This document shows, one piece after another, positions 1 through 9,714 of a stretch of DNA of 39,424 nucleotides. The notes under the pieces are model-generated. The model saw only the letters and a program-made list of their open reading frames with translations, made no database searches and was not told the DNA's origin. Source of the stretch: an uncultured Planctomycetaceae bacterium (lineage in GTDB: Bacteria; Planctomycetota; Planctomycetia; Planctomycetales; Planctomycetaceae); assembly GCA_903871805.1 (NCBI GenBank), contig CAIQIE010000408.1, positions 1-39,424 on the forward strand, in the 5' to 3' direction. Each line of letters opens with the position of its first letter. Within the stretch, counting starts at the first letter, position 1. Both the position numbers and the translations under genes were made by a program.

Positions 1-166
1 TCATCGCTGGCAGGGACGTGATTTTCGGCTGACGGATGTCGGCGGACAGGTGATTAGTTCATGGCTTGCCTGATACGGCATGGCGAGCCGTGTCGTTGAA
101 ACAAGTTGCCGGAAAAAGGGTCCCGGGATCACCGCAGTTCGCCTGCATAACGGAGATATCAAATGA

Positions 167-198
167 ACAGAGCGGCAGGCGTCAGCCTGTCGCTCTGT
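167..198 (-). terminator. Hairpin downstream of the 290-685 gene, possible terminator
   Basis: Two 14-nt arms (167-180 and 185-198) pair with one G-T wobble around a GTCA loop. The hairpin lies about 90 nt past the stop codon of the minus-strand gene 290-685. On that strand it is followed by a weakly T-rich stretch and not by a clean T run. It may be a terminator or an mRNA 3' end structure. The rest of 1-289 shows no supported gene. Confidence 0.35.
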
Positions 199-289
199 CT
201 TGACCGATTGTCCTGCACACGGGTTTGCGAATTTGCCACTGGACTTAGTGTAGAGCCCACGGCACCGCTGCACAGTGGCAGGAAACGCC

Positions 290-685
290 TTAGTTCAGCA
301 GTGCTGCGAGTTGCTTGAGGGCCTGCTGAGCAAGTGCGGCGTCACCACCGGCAGCTTTCAGCAATTCTTTGGCGGCCTGCAACATGCCCATAGACACATC
401 ACCACCAACCACTGGGACCGCTCCGACAGAAAATGGTCGGGCACCGCGACCGATTGGCTGCCGTCCAATTGGACGCGGAGCTACCGTGCGGCTCAGACCG
501 AGTTTGCGGCGAGCATTTGCGTAGGCAACCTGAACACTATTTTCATTAAATTTGAAGTTGGGGTACTTTTCCTTGAGTACTGCAATCACCTCAGGTCCGC
601 GAATGGCGTTGTTGCCCTCGACAAGTTCCCGAATTTCTTTGGATACGTTCACACTATCTTTGCCTGCCGGAGCACGCTTTGCCAT
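290..685 (-). CDS. Small basic protein with HTH-like N-terminal half, hypothetical
   Basis: A 131-residue protein. The ATG at 685 is preceded by AGAGGA about 7 nt upstream, which supports this start. Residues 10-70 are predicted by eye as short helices (SVNVSKEIRELVEG, GPEVIAVLKEKY, SVQVAYANARRKLG). Their order, with an invariant-looking GPEVIAVLK step, resembles small planctomycete proteins annotated as hypothetical that carry a helix-turn-helix-like segment. Residues 71-100 are Pro/Gly/Arg-rich and probably disordered. The last 30 residues form an Ala/Leu-rich helix (MLQAAKELLKAAGG, AALAQQALKQLAALL) that could oligomerise. A nucleic-acid-binding role is inference. It stands alone, with a large gap upstream. 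Confidence 0.75.
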   Translation of the reverse strand: MAKRAPAGKDSVNVSKEIRELVEGNNAIRGPEVIAVLKEKYPNFKFNENSVQVAYANARRKLGLSRTVAPRPIGRQPIGRGARPFSVGAVPVVGGDVSMGMLQAAKELLKAAGGDAALAQQALKQLAALLN

Positions 686-1137
686 CTCTGATCCTCTTCG
701 CTTTACTGAAAACTCGTTTCACTTTCTTCGATGATTTCCCACCATTATTCTGACATGCGTCAGCAGACGCTGATGAATCTCTGGTGGCAACCGTGACTGT
801 CACAAAGTTAGTCTATCCAATGCGACAGTCAACCTGTTTACCACTCGAACATCTGACTTTCAACCTGACACGCAGATAAATTCAGTATTTCGCAAGTAAT
901 GTAAACGTTTATATCAGCCAACTCCTGCTAGAAAAGATACAGCCCAAACAGTTTTTCATCTGCTTTTTCATCTGCAGGGTAGTGATTTTACTCGGTTCGA
1001 TTTTCGTGCTGCTGTAAGGGAACAATAGTTGGAGTGTCAGCAGAGGCCCTGTATCTGCAGCATAAAGCCCCTTATCCAGCAGTGGCACGGGAGATTCAGT
1101 TACCTCAGATCTGCGTCCGCCGTTTTCATGCCGACGA

Positions 1138-1193
1138 ATTTTGAGGCTAATGGGATCGCCCGATAATTTGAGGCTATTGAGATTGCCCGATAA
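1138..1193. repeat. Two adjacent diverged copies of a 28-nt direct repeat
   Basis: Copy 1 (1138-1165) and copy 2 (1166-1193) share TTGAGGCTA, then a variable step, then GCCCGATA. Repeats of this kind occur in the ends of some IS families such as IS21. No transposase is readable nearby, so a link to an IS end is only a guess. Confidence 0.55.
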
Positions 1194-1895
1194 GCTGTCC
1201 GGGACGTCTGTTTTTTCGCGCCCAAAAACATTGGTTGCCCGCTGTTTTCAATCGGCACTCGGCGGTATCTGAGTTCTACTGATCGTGCGTACCGTGTTCA
1301 AAATCCGGTTCATCATTGTTTATCAGCGGTGTGCTTTACAAGTCGTCTGAGCGATCGTGAATCGTGAATGATCGCCGCTGAAAATGCTAAAGCACTGGTT
1401 TGCCACGGTATTTGGCTCTGGGCAACAGCGTGCTGCAGTGCTGCTGCCGTCAGGCAGATGGCTGAAAAGCAGTCAACAGAATTGATTACAGAGGCACTGG
1501 TTAGTTCCCGATCATACCTTTGGCCGCGTATACGCTTCGTTCCATATTGTACGACCAGATTTTTCTGGTGTGGTGCATACAAATCGTCAGGGAGCTTATT
1601 TTCGCAGGGGCATTACCCGAAGAATATTCTCCACCGGAAATCCGGCGCGAATTTATTCCGGGGGTACGTGGGGGGGGCTCGTGGCTCTGTTTGTGGCGCT
1701 CGGTCCGACGGGACTGGCGGCAGTCACATTACCGGTCGATGCTGATTGGTTCCACTTCGTCCGCTGTGACCTCGGAATTTTGGGTCCGCGGCCTTGAATC
1801 GCAGTCAAAAATGCGTTTTTGTAAGATTCCCTGTGTTGGCCCTGAAGCCGCAGATAAACGCCAGACATCACGGATGCAGCTTTGTTATCCGTTGT

Positions 1896-1925
1896 TATCG
1901 GTGTTCAACATATCGGTGTTCAACA
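1896..1925. repeat. Perfect 15-nt tandem duplication
   Basis: The unit TATCGGTGTTCAACA occurs twice in a row (1896-1910, 1911-1925) with no mismatch. It lies in non-coding sequence and looks like a recent slippage duplication. Confidence 0.7.
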
Positions 1926-2180
1926 TCATTGATCAGTGTCTGTGAGCGGCCCGTAATTTTCGGAAGCGAAATGGCATGCGATGGTCTGTCAGCGGCGCTC
2001 AGGTCATGTTGCTCCTGAGATTTCTCACAGCCAGCGACAGCAGGGACGAACTCCGGAAGTAATCGCTGAGCCCCCATGGTCGCCGAAATTGACTCTGTGA
2101 GGTCCGATAGCACTCAGTTTGCGAGATGCAATTTTTGGCAGTGTCTGCCGCGACAGGCTGCGATCGCGTCGTATGGTCGC

Positions 2181-5147
2181 TCACTTTGTTTTGTCGGAAG
2201 ACACAGTTCTTAGACGGCGAGATTTCTGATTACGAAGGCGTCTGCACTCCCGTCGTAGTTCTTCCAGTTTTACATCGCCGGGCATCTGGTCATAGCACCA
2301 TGCAAACAGCCGTTCGGCTTCATCATACTGGTGCAGTTTCAGCTTTAGCAGGCCCAGAGCGCGACGGGGGGCTTCGGCAGCAGGGTCACATTGAATAGCA
2401 CGAATCAGAAGTTTCTCGCTCTGCTCATTCAGCTCCAGCGAATCTGCCACGCGATTGGCCTGCATCAATACATTCAGAAATTTCTCATATCCCCGAGTGG
2501 CCACTTCGCTCTCTGTCAGATCGTCGAGGAATCCTGTCTTTTCCAACACCACATACATGAGTCGTTCGAGATCACTGCGTCGGTTCCAGGTGGAGTAAAC
2601 GCTGAAGACGTCTTCCATTTCTGAAATATCGGGATTGAAGTTCGTGAGAATGGATTCTACGGAAAATTTGCCGGCCAGAACTCTGCACATCTGCAGACGC
2701 ATGGCTTTGGTGGAATGGAATACAGCATTCCACTGGACCAGAGCTTCCTTTGATCGACCACCAAGAAACAATGCCTGACCGACGGCAAATCGTATTGACG
2801 GATTGAATTTCCCAAGGCGCATGGTCTGTGCCATGATTCTGGACTGGGACTGATCGGCTGGATCCCGGATGAAATTGGTGGAGATCAGCAGTTTCCAGGC
2901 ATCTGCCTGAAGGGGGCAGAGGGTCAGCGTTTTGCGGCACATCGTGTCGGCCATAACGATCAGACGAATCGTATTCCCAAATGCCCGATCCAGAAACTCG
3001 TGCATCGCTTCCGTGGATTCAAAGGAGGAGGACATGACCGCATCACGTATCTGAACCAGTGGCAGGGGGTTCTCGCTTTTTGCCTGCAGAAGTTCGAAGA
3101 GTTCCAGGCTTCGCCTCGCCAGATGCAACGATACCTCCGGATGATCATTTCGCTCCCGATAGGCTCGCAACAGCAGTGCCACCTGAGTTTTCAGAGACTC
3201 GATACGTCGTTCTGAGAGACTTTCCGCTGACGAATCGTTGCTGGTCAGGTATCGGGCTGTTTCGTCGGGAAATTCCGAGTCTGGCGTTGTCTGCGTGTCG
3301 GAATTTTCCGACGTTCCCCGAGCCGTAGTGTCTTCTGCGGCTGCGGTTTTCATTGAAAACGCCGCTTGTTGCTGGCCATCGTTTGTTTTCTGAAAGCGAT
3401 CTTCTGCGGATTGCTTCGGTTCCGAATCCGTAAGTCCCGCGGTTTCAGCGGACAATTCTGCACGAGCGTCAAATGCGGCAATCAGGTATTGAAACCAGTA
3501 TCGTTCGCCGGTGACTCGCCTGCCCAACTCTGGCTGGACCATCACGAGCAAGGCGAAACATCCCAGCCCGGCGGTAAGCCAGGCTGCCCGCGGAACGGGC
3601 AGGCCCGCTTCCGGATTGAAGCCACCGCAGAGACGCAGTCCGGCGATAATCAGCGTGACTGTGGTGACGACGACTGCGGGCACATACCAGATAAAGTCGG
3701 CTGCTGCATGACACATACCTCCGACGACCGAAGCCAGAATCGCAGCAACGGCAGCGACTCGCCCGGCATCCTGACCTTTCAGCAGGTAGTGGATCAGGCG
3801 TCCAGCGGCAAAGAGTAGTCCCACGGCCAGCAGTGCGAGTCCAGCGATTCCGGCTTCCAGTGCCAGGTGGATATAAGAACATTCCGCATGAGAAAATGTG
3901 AACGAACTGAATTCCGCAAGATCTTCCATGTACACGGGGTAGACAAAACGGTGACTACCGATGCCTGTGCCAAGTATGGGAAATTCCTGAATCGCTTTCA
4001 AATCTGCTTTCCAGATCGCCCTGCGGGCGTTCATCTGATCAATGCGGTCAGCATCCAGTGAGGCAAGCTGCGAAACCCGCGTTTCCACCTGCTGCTCGCC
4101 AAACAGCATTACGCCCCCAATCGCTAATGCGCCAAGGAGCACCATAGCGAGTGCCAGCGAAGAGGCGACTTTTCCGCTTTTCCACATTCCTGCAAAGACA
4201 AGGCAGCATGCGATCCCCGATGAAACCATTCCACCGCGTGACAGCGACAGCATCACAGAAATCAGCACGCCCGCTGTCCCGGAAATCAGCAGCAGCAAAA
4301 CAGGATCAACCAGCGTATCCATCTGCGAATGGTTCCCTCGAGCGGGGCCCAAACCTTTCCGCTGCATCACGGCGGAATTGTCGCGCTGTTGTCGACCGGC
4401 AAGTGCCCACCAAAGCAATGGTGCGGTGGACAGTGACAGAAACTGAGCGAAGTGATTGCGGTTGGTAAAAGCGCCCTTCAGGATTTCCCGAGTCCCCGTG
4501 TAGGGATGGCGATAAAACCAGAAAAAATAGTCGTTGGAAGTAATCAGCTGAAGTACGGCAAAGCCAGCCATCAGCATTCCGGAAACCGCGATCAGCTTCA
4601 GAATGCGGTGACAGTCCTGCTCGGACGCCATCCGTTGTGCCATCACAAGCCCGATCATCCCATACGCAAGCAGAATCAGAAACGCATGACGAGTTTCATT
4701 CGGTGTGAAACTGACCGTCGACCACGTTTTTCCTGATTCCGCTTCTGCAGATGACATTTCCCCCCAGACCGGAATCAGTCGCTGATACTGATCCGACAGC
4801 CGATTCAGGACATCCGGCTGCAAGTCCCGCGTCTGAAACCAGACCAGTAATAGTCCGGCAATCAGCAGGGGTTCAAGGGCCAGCAGTCGGATGCGGCCGC
4901 CTTCCACAAACCGATGAAGGCACCAGACACCGCCCAGGGCAAAGGCGACCGAGACCAGCAGCCGATGCCCCCATGCTTCGCGACCGCCCATGACAAATGG
5001 AAACACTATCAGCAGAAAGGCAATCAGGCAGTCTGTCACCAGCAGCAGACGCGGACGATCAAACCAGCCCTTCAGTGACGCAGTCACCGACGCTCTGGGT
5101 TTGCCGAACGTTGTCTGACTTCCTGCAGATCGCTTTGTCATAGACAT
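2181..5147 (-). CDS. O-antigen ligase/polymerase-like membrane protein with C-terminal TPR region
   Basis: A 988-residue protein. The N-terminal ~520 residues hold about ten or more hydrophobic membrane segments. They include the Wzy_C/O-antigen-ligase type loop LGTGIGSHRFVYPVY followed by HAECSYIHLALEAGIAGL, which is typical of polysaccharide ligases and polymerases acting at the periplasmic face of the inner membrane. A low-complexity charged linker (around residues 560-650) leads into a helical repeat region. Its segments, such as AEAPRRALGLLKLKLHQYDEAERLF, are TPR-like. The start is placed at ATG 5147 (MSMTKRS, with an alternative ATG at 5141) because AGGAA lies upstream; a TTG at 5192 would add 15 residues. 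It is last in the minus-strand order Wza-like, Wzc-like, this gene. The likely role is polymerisation or ligation of exopolysaccharide, inferred from family and context. Confidence 0.85.
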   Translation of the reverse strand: MSMTKRSAGSQTTFGKPRASVTASLKGWFDRPRLLLVTDCLIAFLLIVFPFVMGGREAWGHRLLVSVAFALGGVWCLHRFVEGGRIRLLALEPLLIAGLLLVWFQTRDLQPDVLNRLSDQYQRLIPVWGEMSSAEAESGKTWSTVSFTPNETRHAFLILLAYGMIGLVMAQRMASEQDCHRILKLIAVSGMLMAGFAVLQLITSNDYFFWFYRHPYTGTREILKGAFTNRNHFAQFLSLSTAPLLWWALAGRQQRDNSAVMQRKGLGPARGNHSQMDTLVDPVLLLLISGTAGVLISVMLSLSRGGMVSSGIACCLVFAGMWKSGKVASSLALAMVLLGALAIGGVMLFGEQQVETRVSQLASLDADRIDQMNARRAIWKADLKAIQEFPILGTGIGSHRFVYPVYMEDLAEFSSFTFSHAECSYIHLALEAGIAGLALLAVGLLFAAGRLIHYLLKGQDAGRVAAVAAILASVVGGMCHAAADFIWYVPAVVVTTVTLIIAGLRLCGGFNPEAGLPVPRAAWLTAGLGCFALLVMVQPELGRRVTGERYWFQYLIAAFDARAELSAETAGLTDSEPKQSAEDRFQKTNDGQQQAAFSMKTAAAEDTTARGTSENSDTQTTPDSEFPDETARYLTSNDSSAESLSERRIESLKTQVALLLRAYRERNDHPEVSLHLARRSLELFELLQAKSENPLPLVQIRDAVMSSSFESTEAMHEFLDRAFGNTIRLIVMADTMCRKTLTLCPLQADAWKLLISTNFIRDPADQSQSRIMAQTMRLGKFNPSIRFAVGQALFLGGRSKEALVQWNAVFHSTKAMRLQMCRVLAGKFSVESILTNFNPDISEMEDVFSVYSTWNRRSDLERLMYVVLEKTGFLDDLTESEVATRGYEKFLNVLMQANRVADSLELNEQSEKLLIRAIQCDPAAEAPRRALGLLKLKLHQYDEAERLFAWCYDQMPGDVKLEELRRECRRLRNQKSRRLRTVSSDKTK

Positions 5148-5302
5148 AGAACAAACCGTTTCCTGGACCACTCTTGTGTCAGAAGCACACAACCTGTCAG
5201 AGCTTTAGTTTGGACAGGAGAAATTCCTGAGACACCGAATCAGAGTCTCCAGACGGATTTGCATTCCTTCCAGTGACACAACTTTATTCAGAGTTCCTGC
5301 AA

Positions 5303-7642
5303 TTAAGCTGCCCGCGATGTTTCCTGATTTCCGGTGGCCCGGGGCTCGCCAACCGAAATCGAATACAGACCACGTGCTACTGACTGCTCTGCGGGTTCTT
5401 CATTTTCATGATCATGTCCATATCCGTAACCATAGCCATAACCATAGCCGTATCCGTAGCCATAACCACCGGCCTCTGATGTGCTCAGATGATTCACAAC
5501 GACCCCCAGAAGCGAACACCCCAGACTCCTGAGAGTCTCGGCTGCCCGAATCACCATGCGCCGACGGTCCTTGTCCGGACGAACCACCAGAATAACGGCA
5601 TCCACCAGACGACCAACAATCGCCGGATCACTGACGGCAAGGACCGGCGGTGCATCGATGACAATCTGGTCATACTTGGTTTCAGCCCACGACAACAGGC
5701 TGGCAAAACGTTCTGATGCCAGTAACTCTGCCGGATTCATAGGGCGGGGGCCGCAGGAGATGACATCGAGGCCGTTCACGATCGTGGAACGAAGGTTCGC
5801 GGTGATTGCCGTCTCCAGATCGTCCGTACTGCGAAGCAGCCTCGAAAGTCCCACATCGTCCCTGAGTCCCAGCAGCGTTGACAGTCCGGGACGCCGCATA
5901 TCCGCATCAATGACAAGAGTGCGTTTGCCGGATTGAGCAAAAGCAACGCAGAGATTTGACGAAACAGTCGTCTTGCCGTCTCCCGGTTCCGTGCTGGTGA
6001 TCACCAGCCGATTGGTGTCCTGAGGAGAAAAGTCGACACTGGTTCGCAAGGCTCTGAAGGCTTCCACTTCCCGGGAATGCGGCTTTATATGACACATCAC
6101 CGCATCAAATCCCTCACCCTGCAGTTCGCTCATCCGGGGAATCATCGAGAGTACCTGTGTCTCCAGGTGCAACTTCAACTCCTCGGGTGTACGGAACCGA
6201 TCATCCATGATGTCCATTACCCAGATGATCGCCAGTCCCATGGTGGTTCCCAGAATCAGCGTGAGCATTGCGGTAATGGCCAGCCGCGGGGCAATGGGAC
6301 GCAGCGGCACAGTCGGACGACTGGCGATTTTTGTGCTTAGAAACGTGTCCTTGTTCAGGCCAATCCCGTCCGCCTGAGCCTGCAGCGATGCCTGCTGCGT
6401 ATAAAGCTGCTCGATCTTGCGGTCCAGGTCATCGATCTGAGTCAGTGTCTGGGAAATGCGCTGTGCTTTCTCCTGCTCGGCATTCAGACGTTCCAGTATC
6501 GATCGCTCATTCTGCTCATACTTCTGGACCTGCTGGCCGATGTACTGAATCAGTCGAGGTCCGAGGACCTTTTGAGTCAGTTCTTCTGTTTTCAGACGCT
6601 GTGCTTCGGGAAACTGCTGCAGATACTTTTCCTTGACAGCAATCTCCGCCTCCATCGACCGAATCCTCGGATGACGGGTGCCGTACTTCTGTTTGGCTTC
6701 ATTCAACTGAGACTGCAGGTTCAGAATCTCCTGCATGATCCGCTGAACGTGATAGCTGTCCTGACTTCCCAGGCCCATTGACTGCTCGATCAGCTGCCTT
6801 CCCGCGGTATCCAGAGCCTCGATGGCAAACTGCAGAATGTCTTCGCCCCCCGCAATCGCTCGCTGAAGTTCAGCCGACGTCGTGCGTGCCTGTTCTGTGT
6901 TCTTGCGAGCGGCGGAATAGTCCGAAGTAAGCAGCTCAATGTTTTTCGAGATCACATTCAAACTATTGTTCTGGCGATCCCCGGTATCCACCAGTTCCGG
7001 TGCCGATGCTTTCAGAGTCAGCCGCTGATCTGCCAGTTCCTGCAATTCCACTTCAATGGAATCAAGACGATTCTGAAGCGTCTTCAGACCCTGTTCAGAA
7101 AGCCCGCGATTGGTCTCATTCAGAAACTGTTCATATCCAGCCAGCATGGCCGTCAGCATTGCTGCGGCGGCTCGCGGATCCCGTGATCGATAACTGATGT
7201 CCAGAACGTTGGTGCTGAAAGCAGAAGAAACATTCAGTCCGTCACGAACGCCCCGAACCCACGCTGTCTGCGGATAACCACTCAGGTCCACCTTCCGATA
7301 TTTTTCAGGAAGGATCTGCAACGCGCGGGTGATGACTTCTTCTTCAGACATCAGGGCGATGAATGTCGGCATATCACTGTTCGGACTGGCACTGCCGGCT
7401 GAGGCGTCCTGCGTGACTCCGGCCCCCTTCCGCACGATGTACAGGGATGCCGTGGATTCGTAGATTCGCTCTGCCGTGATGTAATAGGAAACTCCCAGAA
7501 TCGTCGAAATGACCATGGAGGCCACCAGAATGCCGCTGCGCAGTTTGACGGTGCGCAGAAAACGGAAAATCAGATGCAGCGTGGTTGCCGCTGCATTCTG
7601 ACTGTCCTGCATTCCCGCCAAAATCCTGTCCGGCTCTGACAT
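5303..7642 (-). CDS. Wzc-like polysaccharide chain-length regulator and tyrosine autokinase
   Basis: A 779-residue BY-kinase type protein. ATG 7642 follows GGGAGG with 7 nt spacing, so the longer open frame to 7750 is rejected. The N-terminal Wzz domain has a membrane segment around residues 35-55, a long periplasmic coiled-coil region, and a second membrane segment before the kinase. The cytoplasmic kinase shows Walker A EPGDGKTT (about 552-559), Walker A' TLVIDADMRRP and Walker B QIVIDAPP (about 659-666). Near the C-terminus (about 725-745) a run of eight Gly-Tyr dipeptides replaces the usual scattered tyrosine cluster and is followed by HDHENEE. In this family the tail tyrosines are autophosphorylated and control polymer assembly. 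The gene lies 155 bp upstream of the ligase-like gene and 216 bp downstream of the Wza-like gene on the same strand, giving a complete export/regulation trio. Confidence 0.93.
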   Translation of the reverse strand: MSEPDRILAGMQDSQNAAATTLHLIFRFLRTVKLRSGILVASMVISTILGVSYYITAERIYESTASLYIVRKGAGVTQDASAGSASPNSDMPTFIALMSEEEVITRALQILPEKYRKVDLSGYPQTAWVRGVRDGLNVSSAFSTNVLDISYRSRDPRAAAAMLTAMLAGYEQFLNETNRGLSEQGLKTLQNRLDSIEVELQELADQRLTLKASAPELVDTGDRQNNSLNVISKNIELLTSDYSAARKNTEQARTTSAELQRAIAGGEDILQFAIEALDTAGRQLIEQSMGLGSQDSYHVQRIMQEILNLQSQLNEAKQKYGTRHPRIRSMEAEIAVKEKYLQQFPEAQRLKTEELTQKVLGPRLIQYIGQQVQKYEQNERSILERLNAEQEKAQRISQTLTQIDDLDRKIEQLYTQQASLQAQADGIGLNKDTFLSTKIASRPTVPLRPIAPRLAITAMLTLILGTTMGLAIIWVMDIMDDRFRTPEELKLHLETQVLSMIPRMSELQGEGFDAVMCHIKPHSREVEAFRALRTSVDFSPQDTNRLVITSTEPGDGKTTVSSNLCVAFAQSGKRTLVIDADMRRPGLSTLLGLRDDVGLSRLLRSTDDLETAITANLRSTIVNGLDVISCGPRPMNPAELLASERFASLLSWAETKYDQIVIDAPPVLAVSDPAIVGRLVDAVILVVRPDKDRRRMVIRAAETLRSLGCSLLGVVVNHLSTSEAGGYGYGYGYGYGYGYGYGHDHENEEPAEQSVARGLYSISVGEPRATGNQETSRAA

Positions 7643-7858
7643 CTTTCGGCCTCCCTGCCGACGATTCCTGCCGGCTGCCTTCGAGCGACACTTCGTGACA
7701 CTCTCGCAGCCATGACCTGGCAGAGACAATGCTCCCCTGTCCCTGCCCAAAAACTCTGAAACTCAACTCAACTTAACAGTCGACTGCCCTGCTCATTCGG
7801 GACACTCCTGCGGCAATCGCAGGCTTGTCTTGCAATGCTACAGACTTCTTCACAGACA

Positions 7859-9058
7859 CTAGAACAATGTTGTTGATCCCGTAACACCAAAACGAATGAT
7901 ATTCAAGGCGTCCATGAAGACCGTTCCCGGAGTGTGCTCCACTGAAACCACATCGCCCGGCCCCAGCCGTATGTTCGCGTCCGAACTTCGCTTCGCACGA
8001 CGATAACTGATCTGGATCAGCAGAGGTTCCTGCTTCCCTGGCTCCTGTCGAATCACAAAAATCTTGTCCGCCAGCTGGTTCGACATACCGCCCGCCAGCG
8101 AAATGGCATCCAGCAGTCGCAGATCCTTGCCAATCGGAACATCATATCGATTAGGAGTCTTGACCAGCCCCTGCACAAAAATCGGCGCCGGATCACGCTG
8201 CTCCACCATCACAATTCCGCCATCAGGCACAAGGTAGCGACCCTCACCCGACTTCGCGGCGTCAATCAGGTCAATCCGATACGAGGTGACGAGGCCTGTT
8301 TCTTCCTTTGTCGCACTGACATTGGTCGCAGGAATTTCGGCGTCTCCCACAAAATCAGACTCCGGTGACCGCAATCGCCCCGAGGGATCACGAACTTCAA
8401 TATACTGCCCCGCGTTTTCCTTAAGACCACCCGCTGCGGCCAGTGCCGAGACCACGTCGCTTGTATTCGGCGGCAGCTCATAGGTCCCCTGATTCTTCAC
8501 CGCGCCCAGAACCTGAACCCTGTTCTTTTTCTGAAAGGTAATGCTCACTGTCACCGTCGGATTGCGGTACAGATCCTGTCTCACCGCCTCTGCTCGGATC
8601 AGCGCCTCTGCGGCCTGCGCTTCCACACCGGCAACATTCACCAATCCAATGTCCGGCAAATTGATCGTGCCATCCTGCTGCACACGGGCTGCTGTCGTTG
8701 ACTGATCCGATTCGTTAAGTCCCGCGGCAAGCTGAATCTCCAGCACATCGCCAACACCAATCATCTGACTGCTGCCCGTTGCTCCGGACAGCCTTGACAA
8801 GTCCACTTCCTGAGGATTTGCCTGACGCTGAAATCGAAACCGATCCGGAAGCCGACGACCAAACGCACTGTCTTCTGCATAGTAGTGATTGGCCTCCTGA
8901 CATCCCGAAAAAACACTCAAAATCAGGAAGACAATCATCACCCACGGCCGTGGCCTGCTGAACCCAGCGAACATTCCAGACGCGCGAAGTCCCTTCGCAG
9001 ACTCGGTTTCCCGAACCGCGGCAGGATTCTTCACATCTTGCGCACTGATGTTCAACAT
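7859..9058 (-). CDS. Wza-like polysaccharide export lipoprotein (Poly_export and SLBB domains)
   Basis: A 399-residue protein. The N-terminal hydrophobic segment ends in a lipobox (LILSVFSGC), which predicts an outer-membrane-directed lipoprotein. The Poly_export domain follows (GVGDVLEIQL to NPTVTVSI, roughly residues 100-180). Two SLBB-type segments come next: VQVLGAVKNQGTYELP with AAAGGLKENAGQYIEV, and IFVQGLVKTPNRYDVP with SLAGGMSNQLADKIFV. The known role is the periplasmic/outer-membrane channel for exopolysaccharide, working with a Wzc-type partner, which is encoded next. ATG 9058 lacks a clear Shine-Dalgarno; ATG 8974 (MFAGFS), still ahead of the signal segment, is an alternative. It is first in the cluster, so its promoter should lie in 9059-9400. 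Confidence 0.92.
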   Translation of the reverse strand: MLNISAQDVKNPAAVRETESAKGLRASGMFAGFSRPRPWVMIVFLILSVFSGCQEANHYYAEDSAFGRRLPDRFRFQRQANPQEVDLSRLSGATGSSQMIGVGDVLEIQLAAGLNESDQSTTAARVQQDGTINLPDIGLVNVAGVEAQAAEALIRAEAVRQDLYRNPTVTVSITFQKKNRVQVLGAVKNQGTYELPPNTSDVVSALAAAGGLKENAGQYIEVRDPSGRLRSPESDFVGDAEIPATNVSATKEETGLVTSYRIDLIDAAKSGEGRYLVPDGGIVMVEQRDPAPIFVQGLVKTPNRYDVPIGKDLRLLDAISLAGGMSNQLADKIFVIRQEPGKQEPLLIQISYRRAKRSSDANIRLGPGDVVSVEHTPGTVFMDALNIIRFGVTGSTTLF

Positions 9059-9714
9059 AGGAATTTACAACCGTGTTCAATTACCCATTAAAAACCACAA
9101 CTCCGCGATCCGTCGAACGCCGCTCTGATGACTGAACCACAACTCCCACGGGCTTCCCCCTGTTCAGGCAGGTTTCAGCCGTTCCAAATCTGTTCCGGCA
9201 ATAGTTGCAGGACAATTGCAGAATGTTCTACGTCATTTCCCTGAAATGGGTCAATATGAAACTGAAACCGCATTAATTTCCGTAAATCATTGTGCCAAAG
9301 AGACTTATAACTTCTGAAATGGCCTCCATGCCGTACCTGCTGTCGGAATTCAGACAGATATCGGCCGCAAAAGTGCATAAAATGGGGCGAATACAGAAAG
9401 CAGGGGCGCAGGGATAACGCCCGTTCGTTCAATGGGCAGCTCTGGCTTTTATTTTTTGACCAGTGACTGTGCTGACGACTTGCAGGTCAGAAAAGAGGCA
9501 GGAGATTCCAGATGGCTGGGAAGTACCCTGTTCCGATCATCCGAACTTTTTAGGAGGCGCGTAGCACACCAGTCAACTCGCAAATTACTGCGCGAGGGGA
9601 GACCTTCGGCGAAGGATTCGAGACTTGTGCCGAAACGTGCACCATGGGACAATTCACGGTACTTCTCAGAATCTGGCGGCTTTCGGGCTGTTTTTTCCAC
9701 CCTTCGCTTCAGGA
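9059..9714. other. Divergent intergenic region, no supported CDS
   Basis: This region separates the minus-strand exopolysaccharide cluster from the plus-strand altronate dehydratase-like gene and should hold both promoters. Short frames on either strand (9175-9432, 9449-9781) encode compositionally random peptides and are not supported. No clear operator or riboswitch was recognised. Confidence 0.5.

Larger units (their letters stand above)
691..2180. other. Gene-poor stretch with no supported CDS
   Basis: About 1.5 kb between the small HTH-like gene and the end of the exopolysaccharide cluster. Short open frames on both strands (for example 1570-1797 plus) have no good ribosome binding site and no recognisable domain. 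The stretch holds a two-copy 28-nt direct repeat (1138-1193) and a 15-nt tandem duplication (1896-1925). It may contain decayed genes or a remnant of a mobile element, but nothing can be named. Confidence 0.5.

Noticed and set aside
1570..1797. A 75-codon plus frame with a hydrophobic stretch
   Set aside because: No ribosome binding site, no family resemblance, and the surrounding frames are interrupted; it could be a gene fragment but cannot be supported.
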